DNA of 42,384 nucleotides from Prevotella sp. (GTDB taxonomy: Bacteria; Bacteroidota; Bacteroidia; Bacteroidales; Bacteroidaceae): the NCBI GenBank assembly GCA_017561825.1, contig JAFZBK010000035.1:1-42384 (forward strand), written 5' to 3'. The first letter of the stretch is position 1. Each line of letters opens with the position of its first letter. The translations under genes and the position numbers were made by a program. This document shows positions 7,601-14,904 of the stretch, in pieces. Under the pieces are notes generated by a model that saw only the letters and a program-made list of their open reading frames with translations, was not told the origin of the DNA and did no database searches.

Positions 7601-7797
7601 CACAGAAGAGCGCTTTCAAGCGCATCAATAGATAGACACTAGGGACAGGTGAGTGACATCTAAGGGCCTCTGTCTGAAAAAGTATAATGAAAGATGTAGC
7701 ATTTTCGAGTTATGCATACTATAAATATAGAAAACTGAGGGTTGATGTATAATGGTTGATGCGATAATAAAGCCAAGAATAAAAACGTTATAGAAAT

Positions 7798-8913
7798 ATG
7801 AGTGACGAACAGAAATATATAATTGCAGGCTTGGATGAGTACATCCGCCAGGGTGAGCCACAGAAGCGCGAGCGTGGCGAAGCGTGGAAAGTGGCCATCG
7901 GCCTGCAGCAGGTTGACAGGCTTCAAACCTCTGAGTATCTGCTTGATACGGCAAAGCGCCACATTGAGGGTGATATCAGCATTGATGAGGCAAAGCAACT
8001 GATTGACTCATATTATAAGTCGGCAACAGGGCGCAAGGAGGTGGAAAGTGATCGCACGGAAGAGGCTGATAAGGTGGCAGCGCGTATCACGGAGTTGATA
8101 GAAGAAAAGACGTTCTCGTTTACGCCCGCACAGTTGATTTCGATCCATCGTCGATTGTTTGAAGGTATCTACAAGTTGGCAGGGCGCATTCGTGACTACA
8201 ACATAACGAAGAACGAATGGGTGCTTGGCGGTAAGACGGTATATTATGCCAGTGCTGACACCATCAGCGATACGCTGGCATACGACATGGGGCAGGAACG
8301 TGAGTTCAATTATGCCAACATGAATATCGATGAGGCCATCCGTCACCTGACTCGTTTCTGTGCAAACCTGTGGCAGATACATGCTTTCTGCGAGGGCAAC
8401 ACGAGAACGACGGCGGTATTCATGATCAAGTATCTGCGTACGCTGGGATTCAATGTCGTGAACGATGTGTTCGCTGAGAATTCCTGGTATTTCCGTAATG
8501 CATTAGTACGTGCTAACTACAGCGACCTAACGGCTGGTATTTCAGAGACGACGCTTTATCTGGAGCGGTTCTTCCGTAGCATGTTGCTGGGTGAAGAGCA
8601 CGACCTGAAGAACAGAATTATGCATGTAGATTGGGGAAAAGTTGCTGATGATATATCTGTTCAAAGTGCAAATAAGCCTTTCCAAAGTGCAAAATTGAGT
8701 GACGAACTGCCTCCAAAGTGCAAAAATTGCACTTTGGAAGAGGTTGCCGTGCTCCGCATCATTCAAGGGAATCGTTCGGTCACTCAAAAGGAAATAGCCG
8801 CTGCTATTGGTAAGTCCGAGCGAACTGTCAAGACAATAACCGTTGTTCTGCAGGAGAAACAGATTATCAAGCGAGTAAATGGTAAACGAGATGGTTATTG
8901 GGAATTTATGTAA
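7798..8913 (+). CDS. Fic/DOC family protein with C-terminal winged helix
   Basis: A 371-residue protein. Residues 28-75 (AIGLQQVDRLQTSEYLL, then IEGDISIDEAKQLID) resemble the VbhA-type antitoxin segment that occludes Fic active sites in cis, although a clean S/TxxxE motif is not obvious. The Fic core spans about 105-265, with the catalytic loop HAFCEGNTRTTAVF starting at H195. Compared with canonical HPFxxGNGRxxR, the second Gly is Thr and the final Arg is Ala; this variant recurs in Bacteroidota Fic proteins. Residues 315-371 form a helix-turn-helix (VTQKEIAAAIGKSERTVKT). Likely an AMP-transferase (or related NMP-transferase) toxin-like regulator with built-in inhibition, perhaps autoregulated through its HTH. 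Confidence 0.85.
   Translation: MSDEQKYIIAGLDEYIRQGEPQKRERGEAWKVAIGLQQVDRLQTSEYLLDTAKRHIEGDISIDEAKQLIDSYYKSATGRKEVESDRTEEADKVAARITELIEEKTFSFTPAQLISIHRRLFEGIYKLAGRIRDYNITKNEWVLGGKTVYYASADTISDTLAYDMGQEREFNYANMNIDEAIRHLTRFCANLWQIHAFCEGNTRTTAVFMIKYLRTLGFNVVNDVFAENSWYFRNALVRANYSDLTAGISETTLYLERFFRSMLLGEEHDLKNRIMHVDWGKVADDISVQSANKPFQSAKLSDELPPKCKNCTLEEVAVLRIIQGNRSVTQKEIAAAIGKSERTVKTITVVLQEKQIIKRVNGKRDGYWEFM
8662..8737. repeat. CAAAGTGCA repeats and 11-bp inverted repeat inside the Fic linker
   Basis: CAAAGTGCA starts at 8662, 8683 and 8714 (spacings 21 and 31 bp). The last copy belongs to a perfect hairpin, CCAAAGTGCAA at 8713-8723 and TTGCACTTTGG at 8727-8737 with a 3-base loop. All of it encodes the linker between the Fic core and the winged helix. 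Confidence 0.7.
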
Positions 8914-9018
8914 GCATTTCTTTGTTTTGCTGCTTCAAAATTTATCTGATTGATGAGTTTTGGCACGACTCAACAAATAAAAAGCAAGCATTTCTTTGTA
9001 TTCGCTGCTTCAAAATTT
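8912..9018 (+). repeat. ~32-bp direct repeat between fic and the pigment cluster
   Basis: AAGCATTTCTTTGT followed three or four bases later by GCTGCTTCAAAATTT occurs at 8912-8943 and again at 8986-9018. The first copy overlaps the fic stop codon; the second supplies the -33 TTTG of the first cluster promoter. It looks like a local duplication. Confidence 0.65.
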
Positions 9019-9129
9019 GGTTTTTCGCTCGTAAATTGTACCTTTGACTTCGTCGAAGGTACTTTCGCTCGACAAAACAAAGAAAAACAAGTTTTCCTTT
9101 GGTTTTGTGCTCGCTTATCCGTACCTTTG
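9016..9129 (+). promoter_or_regulatory. Two tandem promoters driving the pigment cluster (array C)
   Basis: TTTG 9016-9019 with TACCTTTG 9039-9046 (19 bases between) and TTTG 9098-9101 with TACCTTTG 9122-9129 (20 between). The -7 boxes are 83 bp apart. The first is in a hairpin, GTACCTTTGA at 9038 with TCGAAGGTAC at 9053-9062. The second gives a leader of about 15 bases before the SDR start at 9151. These are the only strong promoters I see for the 22-kb cluster. Confidence 0.8.
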
Positions 9130-9150
9130 CACATTATTTATAAAAGAGGT

Positions 9151-9879
9151 ATGAAATATGTGTTAGTGACAGGTGGCTCACGCGGCATCGGCAAGGCGAT
9201 TGCGCTGAGATTGGCACGCGAGGGAATGCCTGTAATCATCAACTATAGAAGTAATGAGGAGGCAGCACGTGCCACAGCTGAAGAGATTACGGAGGCTGGG
9301 GGCAAGGCGGAGCTGTTGCCCTTTGATGTGGCTGATCCGCAACAGATTGAAGCGGCCATTGAACAATGGGAGAATTCGCATCCCGATGATTATGTGTCGG
9401 TATTGGTGAATAATGCAGGAATCCGCAAGGATAACCTGATGATCTTCATGCAGAATGAAGAGTGGGAGCGCGTATTGGATACTACGCTTAATGGGTTCTT
9501 CTATATCACCCGCAGACTGCTGAAGAACATGTTGACTCATCGTGGCGGACGGATCATCAATATCACATCACTGTCGGGCATCAAAGGACTGCCAGGTCAG
9601 ACAAACTATTCTGCTGCCAAAGCGGCGGTAATTGGTGCCACGAAGGCATTGGCACAGGAAGTGGCACAACGAAAGGTGACGGTGAATGCCATTGCACCTG
9701 GGTTTATTGCAACTGATATGACTGAGGGTCTTGATGAGCAGGAACTAAAGAAACTCATCCCCATGGGAAGGTTTGGAAAACCTGAGGAGGTGGCGGCAGT
9801 AGCGGCTTTCCTTGCATCTGATGATGCGGCATATATCACCGGTCAGGTGATACAGGTGAATGGAGGACTTTATACCTGA
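9151..9879 (+). CDS. 3-oxoacyl-ACP reductase, FabG-type SDR (polyene ketoreductase)
   Basis: A 242-residue short-chain dehydrogenase. It has the NADPH-binding TGGSRGIGKAIA at residues 7-18, LVNNAGIRKDN, the Ser of NITSLSG and the catalytic pair in NYSAAKA, and closes with the FabG-like TGQVIQVNGGLYT. Expected role: reduction of the beta-keto group on the ACP-bound polyene during each extension cycle, as the reductase ApeQ does in the E. coli aryl-polyene pathway. ATG 9151 is chosen because it starts directly before the Rossmann strand; the open frame upstream translates the promoter repeats. It is the first gene of the cluster. Confidence 0.88.
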   Translation: MKYVLVTGGSRGIGKAIALRLAREGMPVIINYRSNEEAARATAEEITEAGGKAELLPFDVADPQQIEAAIEQWENSHPDDYVSVLVNNAGIRKDNLMIFMQNEEWERVLDTTLNGFFYITRRLLKNMLTHRGGRIINITSLSGIKGLPGQTNYSAAKAAVIGATKALAQEVAQRKVTVNAIAPGFIATDMTEGLDEQELKKLIPMGRFGKPEEVAAVAAFLASDDAAYITGQVIQVNGGLYT

Positions 9880-9910
9880 ATTGAAAATTGATAATTGATA
9901 ATTGACAATT
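9880..9910 (+). repeat. AATTGA-type slipped spacer repeat
   Basis: The 31-bp gap between the SDR and the first ketosynthase consists of iterated TTGATAATTGA / TTGACAATTG units. A longer version fills the gap before the first ACP gene (12826-12880). Confidence 0.6.
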
Positions 9911-11134
9911 GTGGAAAGAAGAGTTGTAGTGACCGGCATGGGCATCTGGTCGTGTCTGGGAACCAATCTGGAGGACGTAAAGACGTCGTTATATGAAGGT
10001 CGTTCGGGTATCGGTATTGAGCAGGAACGAATCACTTACGGATATCAGTCGGCCTTGACAGGTATCGTAGAGAAACCTGTGTTGAAAGGACTGCTGCATC
10101 GCAGACTCCGTGTGGGCTTGTCGGAAGAGGCGGAATATGCTTTCATGGCAGCCCGTGAGGCCTTTGCCAATGCAGGTATTGACGAAGAGTTCCTGATGAA
10201 GAACGAGATCGGTATCATCTTTGGTAACGATTCCTCTGCCAAGCCTGTGATTGAAGCGGCGAATATCATGGCAGAGAAACATGACTCCCAGTTGCTGGGT
10301 AGCGGACTGATCTTCCAGTCGATGAACTCCACCGTGAACATGAACCTAAGCGCCATCTTCCATCTGCGTGGCGTGAACTTCTCGGTGAGTTCGGCCTGCG
10401 CCAGCGGTAGTCATAGTATCGGTCTGGGCTATCTGCTCATCAAGCAAGGACTGCAGGACCGTGTGCTCTGCGGCGGTGCTCAGGAAACGAACTATTATTC
10501 CATGGCAACCTTCGATGCGCTGAATGCGTTCTCCAAGCGAATGGACGAACCCACGAAGGCCTCTCGTCCTTTTGATCGCGATCGCGACGGACTGATTCCC
10601 AGCGGTGGGGCGGCAGCACTGATGTTGGAAGATTACGAAAGTGCGGTAAAAAGAGGGGCTCCGATCATTGCTGAGATCTGTGGTTACGGTTTCTCATCGA
10701 ATGGAGGTGGTATATCGCAGCCCAGTGATGACGGTAGCGTCATTGCCATGACACGTGCCATGAAGGATGCTGGTATTGAGGCAGATCAGGTTGACTATGT
10801 GAACGCGCATGCTACTTCTACGCATCAAGGGGATATGTTTGAGGCCATTGCCCTCGACCGTCTGTTCAACGGTAAGCATGCACTGATCAGTTCCACAAAG
10901 TCGATGACGGGTCATGAGTGCTGGATGGCAGGAGCCAGTGAGGCGGTCTATTCCATCCTGATGATGCAGCATCACTTTGTGGCGCCGAACATCAACTTCG
11001 AGAATCCTGACGAGTACTCTGAGCCCTTGAACCTCGCCACGAAAACCATAGATACGGATCTACATACGGTACTGAGCAACTCCTTTGGTTTCGGAGGAAC
11101 GAACTCGGCACTGGTATTGAAAAGTGTTAACTAA
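9911..11134 (+). CDS. Beta-ketoacyl-ACP synthase (first KS of the cluster)
   Basis: A 407-residue FabF-type condensing enzyme. The Cys-His-His triad is intact: C163 in SVSSACASGSHS, H300 in NAHATSTHQGD, H335 in STKSMTGHECW, with the late glycine loop SFGFGGTNSALVL. It would carry out decarboxylative Claisen condensation of ACP-bound acyl and malonyl units. I chose the GTG at 9911 (MERRVVVTGMGIWS); a TTG at 9902 lies within the spacer repeat. As a standalone KS with all catalytic residues it probably works as a homodimer, comparable to ApeR in E. coli aryl-polyene synthesis; the exact step is inferred. Confidence 0.88.
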   Translation: MERRVVVTGMGIWSCLGTNLEDVKTSLYEGRSGIGIEQERITYGYQSALTGIVEKPVLKGLLHRRLRVGLSEEAEYAFMAAREAFANAGIDEEFLMKNEIGIIFGNDSSAKPVIEAANIMAEKHDSQLLGSGLIFQSMNSTVNMNLSAIFHLRGVNFSVSSACASGSHSIGLGYLLIKQGLQDRVLCGGAQETNYYSMATFDALNAFSKRMDEPTKASRPFDRDRDGLIPSGGAAALMLEDYESAVKRGAPIIAEICGYGFSSNGGGISQPSDDGSVIAMTRAMKDAGIEADQVDYVNAHATSTHQGDMFEAIALDRLFNGKHALISSTKSMTGHECWMAGASEAVYSILMMQHHFVAPNINFENPDEYSEPLNLATKTIDTDLHTVLSNSFGFGGTNSALVLKSVN

Positions 11135-11146
11135 AAAAGTAATATA

Positions 11147-11737
11147 ATGATGAAGAAATGGATGATTCTGGCATTACTGACGTTTGTTGCAACTGTCGGT
11201 TTTGCAAAAAAGAAATTGAATGTCAGTGTTGAATCTGGTGACATCACTGTTGTGTGTGAGAACGGGAAAACTGCATCGTTGGTGTTTAATTACGATGGGT
11301 TGATTATAGAAGGGAAACCTGCCCAAGAGTATCTTACCCATCAGAGTGCCGACCATTTGAAGGACTGGCCCGAAGATAACAAGAAAGTGGCAGCTTACTT
11401 CCTCGAAAAGTGGAACGAGAAGAACAAGGATGGTCTCCAACTTGTTGATGGTGCTAAGGCTGACTACAAGATGCAGATTCATGTCACATACCTGGATCTT
11501 GGCAGTGTGGCAGGTGCCATGTTCGGCTTGAAAAGAACCGATGGAGGATGTTTGGTAACTGCCACAATAACAATTAAAGATAACAAGGGAAAGACTCTTT
11601 GTAAGATAAAGGTTGATGAACTTAAGGGGCCGAGTACAAAGGCCTGGGATTTAGGAACCAATGAGGTGAACCGTCGTAAGTACGCTTACGAGAAGATGGG
11701 TAAACAGGTGATTGAATTAGCAAAAGATAAGAAATAA
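11147..11737 (+). CDS. Exported protein of unknown function in the pigment cluster
   Basis: A 196-residue protein with signal peptide MMKKWMILALLTFVATVGFA and a basic mature start (KKKLNVSVESG). It is predicted as a mixed alpha/beta periplasmic protein with repeated Lys-rich turns and no lipobox or membrane segment. Its position 12 bp after one KS and 1 bp before the methyltransferase shows it belongs to the operon. A role in handling the lipid-linked product outside the inner membrane is possible, but I do not recognise the family. The start could be either of two consecutive ATG codons. Confidence 0.7.
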   Translation: MMKKWMILALLTFVATVGFAKKKLNVSVESGDITVVCENGKTASLVFNYDGLIIEGKPAQEYLTHQSADHLKDWPEDNKKVAAYFLEKWNEKNKDGLQLVDGAKADYKMQIHVTYLDLGSVAGAMFGLKRTDGGCLVTATITIKDNKGKTLCKIKVDELKGPSTKAWDLGTNEVNRRKYAYEKMGKQVIELAKDKK

Positions 11738-11738
11738 G

Positions 11739-12839
11739 ATGAATCTTGCACCTGCCTTAGAAAAAGAATATACGAAGGAACATCTCTCCGCTCGTGATGC
11801 ACAACGACTGGCGGAGTATATCGCCTTCGGACCTATCATCTTTCAGGTTTCTCGCCTGATGGTCAAGTTCGGAATCCTGGAACTGTTGCGCAACAGCAAT
11901 GGTGGAATGACGGTGGAAGAGGTAGCCAAGAAGACGGAGCTGTCAGAATATGCTGTCAAGTGTCTTTTGGAGGCTTCGTTGACCATCGGAACCGTTCTTG
12001 TTGACAAGGATACCAATCGATACACGCTCTCCAAAACGGGCTGGTTCCTGATCAATGATCCTGCAACCCAAGTGAATATCGACTTCAACCACGACGTGAA
12101 CTACCTCGGCTTCTTCCATCTGGAGGAGGCACTGAAGGAGGGACGACCTGCTGGTTTGAAAGCATTGGGCGACTGGCCTACGATCTATGAAGGACTGTCG
12201 CAACTGAAGCCGCAGGTGCAGCGCAGCTGGTTTAACTTCGATCATTTCTATAGTGACAGCTCGTTCGATCAGGCCTTAGAGATCGTGTTTGCCCAGAAAC
12301 CCCGTACCTTGCTCGATGTGGGTGGTAATACGGGTCGTTGGGCGATGCGCTGTGTGAATCATGATGAGGAGGTGGAGGTAACCATTCTCGACCTGCCACA
12401 GCAGATAGATATGATGAGACGGGCAACACGAGGACTACCTGGTGCCTTGCGTATCCATGGCATCGGTATGAACCTGCTCGATCCCAACAATCAGTTCCCA
12501 ACCGACCAGCATTATGATGCCATCTGGATGAGTCAGTTCCTCGACTGCTTCAGCGAGGAAGAGGTGGTGAGTATTCTTTCACGGGCGGCAAAGATCATGG
12601 ACAAGGAGAGTAGACTGTATATCATGGAGACCTTGTGGGACCGTCAGAAATACGAACCTGCCGCATTCTGTCTTACACAGATCAGTCTGTATTTTACGGC
12701 TATGGCCAACGGAAACAGTAAGATGTTCCATTCTGATGACTTGATCCGACTGATTCACAAAGCGGGTCTGGAGGTGGAAACCATTCATGACTATTTAGGA
12801 CAAGGGCATAGTATTATTGAATTGAAAATTGAAAATTGA
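11739..12839 (+). CDS. SAM-dependent O-methyltransferase (AcrMT/hydroxyindole type)
   Basis: A 366-residue methyltransferase. The N-terminal ~110 residues form a winged-helix dimerisation domain (GGMTVEEVAKKTELSEYAVK). The SAM-binding motif is LLDVGGNTGRWA around residue 195, followed by acidic TILDLPQQ and the late motif LYIMETLWD. This architecture matches small-molecule O-methyltransferases related to plant caffeate and bacterial CrtF-like enzymes. Methylation of the phenolic head group or a polyene hydroxyl is likely. The last residues (IELKIEN) and the stop are encoded by AATTGA spacer repeats, suggesting the 3' end drifted into the spacer. Confidence 0.85.
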   Translation: MNLAPALEKEYTKEHLSARDAQRLAEYIAFGPIIFQVSRLMVKFGILELLRNSNGGMTVEEVAKKTELSEYAVKCLLEASLTIGTVLVDKDTNRYTLSKTGWFLINDPATQVNIDFNHDVNYLGFFHLEEALKEGRPAGLKALGDWPTIYEGLSQLKPQVQRSWFNFDHFYSDSSFDQALEIVFAQKPRTLLDVGGNTGRWAMRCVNHDEEVEVTILDLPQQIDMMRRATRGLPGALRIHGIGMNLLDPNNQFPTDQHYDAIWMSQFLDCFSEEEVVSILSRAAKIMDKESRLYIMETLWDRQKYEPAAFCLTQISLYFTAMANGNSKMFHSDDLIRLIHKAGLEVETIHDYLGQGHSIIELKIEN

Positions 12840-12880
12840 CAATTGAGAATTGAAAATTAAGAATTGATAATTATCATATT
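12826..12880 (+). repeat. AATTGA-type spacer repeat before the first ACP
   Basis: Iterated AATTGAAAATTGA / ATTGACAATTGA units run from within the methyltransferase stop region to the ACP start. Same sequence type as 9880-9910. Confidence 0.6.
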
Positions 12881-13126
12881 ATGACAAGAACAGAAATTGA
12901 AGAAAAGGTAAGAGAGTTTTTAATTGATGACCTGGAGATCGACGAGGAGAAGATTGCTCCTGAGGCATTGCTGAAAGACGACCTGGGTATCGACAGTCTT
13001 GACTTTGTGGATATCGTGGTGATCGTGGAGAAGAAGTTCGGCTTCAAGATCAAGCCCGAGGAGATGGCTGAGGTGAAGACCCTCACACAGTTCTGCGACT
13101 ATATCGAGCAGAAGACAAATAATTAG
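12881..13126 (+). CDS. Acyl carrier protein 1
   Basis: An 81-residue four-helix ACP, very acidic. The phosphopantetheine Ser is S39 in LGIDSLDFVD, the standard DSL motif. It would carry the growing aryl-polyene chain in the cytoplasm. A second ACP is encoded at 16584; two ACPs are also found in the E. coli aryl-polyene cluster (ApeE/ApeF). The 32-bp gap to the next gene is filled by a simple AAGCAAGA / GAGAAGTG repeat. Confidence 0.9.
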   Translation: MTRTEIEEKVREFLIDDLEIDEEKIAPEALLKDDLGIDSLDFVDIVVIVEKKFGFKIKPEEMAEVKTLTQFCDYIEQKTNN

Positions 13127-13158
13127 AAGCAAGAAGCAAGAGACAAGTGAGAAGTGAG

Positions 13159-14061
13159 ATGGAGCATAGTCAGTGGGAAGGCAAGACTGAGGGTACCACA
13201 TGGATGCACCGTACGCTGATACGGTCGTTCCGCTACCTGAACCTGCGTTTCGTCTATGCGGGGATGGCGGTGTTCGTGGTTCCTTTCTATATGCTGTTCT
13301 CCCATCAGGGCTATATCTCCATGTATCATTTCTTCCGTCAGCGGATGGGCTATTCTCCGATGAAGGCGTTCCGCTATGTCTATCTTAACCACTGTAAGTT
13401 CGGACAGATCATCCTCGACCGTTTTGCGGTCTATGCAGGAAAGCATTTCGATTTCGAGATTGAGAACTATGACTTGTTCCTCGATCTGTCGCACCAACAG
13501 GGGGGATTCATGATCCTGAGTTGTCATGTGGGTAACTACGAGATTGCCGGCTATGCTTTCAAAGCAAAGGAGAAACGTTACAATGCGCTCGTATTCTCCG
13601 GCGAGGCCGACACGGTGATGGAGAACCGCAACCGTCTGCTGTCGAAGAACAATATCAGGATGATTCCTGTGAAAGAGGATATGTCGCATCTGTACCTGAT
13701 GAACAATGCACTGAGCGATGGAGAGATCCTGAGTATTCCTGGTGACAGAATCTTCGGCTCGCCCCGTTCTGTGATGTGCGACTTCTTTGGTTCAAAGGCG
13801 AAGTTCCCATTGGGTCCCTATGCCGTAGCCATGAGTCATGAGGTACCTGTACTGGGCATCTTCGTCATGAAGGAGTCGGCATACCGCTATCATGTGTATA
13901 TCCGACCGCTATCTACCTCGCAGTTCCCGCAAGGGACCTCGCGGAAAGAAAAGGCCGCGCTTCTCGCCCAGCAGTATGCTCATGAGATGGAGGAGATAGT
14001 CAGGAAGTATCCCACCCAGTGGTTCAACTATTACGAGTTTTGGAATAACAATGAGATTTGA
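13159..14061 (+). CDS. LpxL/HtrB-like acyltransferase
   Basis: A 300-residue protein of the lipid A lauroyl/myristoyl acyltransferase fold. A hydrophobic stretch (FVYAGMAVFVVPFYMLF) anchors it near the N-terminus. The catalytic HX4E motif is H123-VGNY-E128 in LSCHVGNYEI, followed by SIPGDRIFGS and the terminal FNYYEFW block typical of the family. ATG 13159 is preferred to an upstream GTG at 13147 in the spacer repeat. Likely transfers the polyene acyl chain from ACP to a lipid or glycan acceptor at the inner membrane. The next gene starts 11 bp before its end. Confidence 0.82.
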   Translation: MEHSQWEGKTEGTTWMHRTLIRSFRYLNLRFVYAGMAVFVVPFYMLFSHQGYISMYHFFRQRMGYSPMKAFRYVYLNHCKFGQIILDRFAVYAGKHFDFEIENYDLFLDLSHQQGGFMILSCHVGNYEIAGYAFKAKEKRYNALVFSGEADTVMENRNRLLSKNNIRMIPVKEDMSHLYLMNNALSDGEILSIPGDRIFGSPRSVMCDFFGSKAKFPLGPYAVAMSHEVPVLGIFVMKESAYRYHVYIRPLSTSQFPQGTSRKEKAALLAQQYAHEMEEIVRKYPTQWFNYYEFWNNNEI

Positions 14062-14485
14062 GGATATTGACGTACATACGTTGCTGCCCCAACAGGAACC
14101 GTTCGTGATGATCGACCAGTTGCTTCATTTCGATGAGGTGACGACAACGACGCGCTTCACGGTGCGAGAGGATCATCTTTATGTAGAGAACGGTCGTCTG
14201 AATGCCTGTGCACTGATTGAGAACATTGCGCAGACCTGTGCGGCACGGATGGGCTATATCAATCACTATATCTACAAGAAAGAGGTACAATTAGGATTCA
14301 TCGGTTCCGTGAAGAACCTTGTGGTGAAACGTGTTCCTCTTTTAGGTGAAACCCTCACAACCACGATTATGGTCATGGAGGAGATCATGCAGCTGACGCT
14401 GGTTCAGGCAGAGATCAAAGTGGGGGAGGAGACTATCGTTACAGCGGAGATGAAAATCGCGCTGAGTGAGAAGACAGTGAAATGA
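14051..14485 (+). CDS. Hotdog-fold 3-hydroxyacyl-ACP dehydratase (ApeP-like)
   Basis: A 144-residue single hotdog domain. The start LLPQQEPFVMIDQLL corresponds to the PHRPPFLLID-type opening of FabZ/ApeP proteins. The helix CALIENIAQTCAARMGY carries the catalytic Glu equivalent of FabZ. It would remove water from the 3-hydroxyacyl-ACP to build each double bond, probably with the second hotdog enzyme at 20348, as ApeI and ApeP do together. It overlaps the acyltransferase by 11 bp and the thioesterase by 4 bp. Confidence 0.8.
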   Translation: MRFEDIDVHTLLPQQEPFVMIDQLLHFDEVTTTTRFTVREDHLYVENGRLNACALIENIAQTCAARMGYINHYIYKKEVQLGFIGSVKNLVVKRVPLLGETLTTTIMVMEEIMQLTLVQAEIKVGEETIVTAEMKIALSEKTVK

Positions 14486-14904
14486 GTATGGAATTGAAAG
14501 CATCCAAGGAGTTTGACATCCGGTTTAGTGAGGTCGATTCGATGAGTATCGTATGGCATGGAGCCTATCCGTTGTACTTTGAAGATGCCCGCGAGGCATT
14601 CGGCGAGAAGTACGACCTGGGTTATATGCGCATCTTTAACAGCGGGTACTATGCACCGCTGGTTGACTTGTCGTTCCAGTACAAAAAGCCGTTGCTCTAT
14701 GGTATGCACCCGAGAATAGATATCATCTACCGTCCTACGGAGGCCGCAAAGATCATCTTCGATTATGAGATCTATGATACGGAGGATGAATCACTGGTAG
14801 CTACAGGACGGAGTGTACAGGTATTCATGGACCGTGACTACCAGTTGGTATGGACGAATCCTGCTTTCTACGAGGAGTGGAAGCGTAAATGGAATGTGCT
14901 ATGA
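14482..14904 (+). CDS. Acyl-CoA/ACP thioesterase, 4HBT (YbgC) type
   Basis: A 140-residue hotdog thioesterase. The signature is RFSEVDSMSIVWHGAYPLYF, with the catalytic Asp of the 4-hydroxybenzoyl-CoA thioesterase family and the following His-Gly, then FEDAREAF. It may hydrolyse stalled acyl-ACP or release an intermediate; similar thioesterases occur in other aryl-polyene clusters. It overlaps both neighbours through ATGA junctions, so translation is probably coupled. Confidence 0.83.
   Translation: MSMELKASKEFDIRFSEVDSMSIVWHGAYPLYFEDAREAFGEKYDLGYMRIFNSGYYAPLVDLSFQYKKPLLYGMHPRIDIIYRPTEAAKIIFDYEIYDTEDESLVATGRSVQVFMDRDYQLVWTNPAFYEEWKRKWNVL

Noticed and set aside
7610-7623. Hairpin GCGCTT/AAGCGC after the outer-membrane protein gene as a terminator
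   Set aside because: The stem is only 6 bp with a 2-base loop and no T-run follows on either strand.
8950-9150. N-terminal extension of the SDR upstream of 9151
   Set aside because: The extension covers both promoters of array C, and the family N-terminus begins at MKYVLVTGG.
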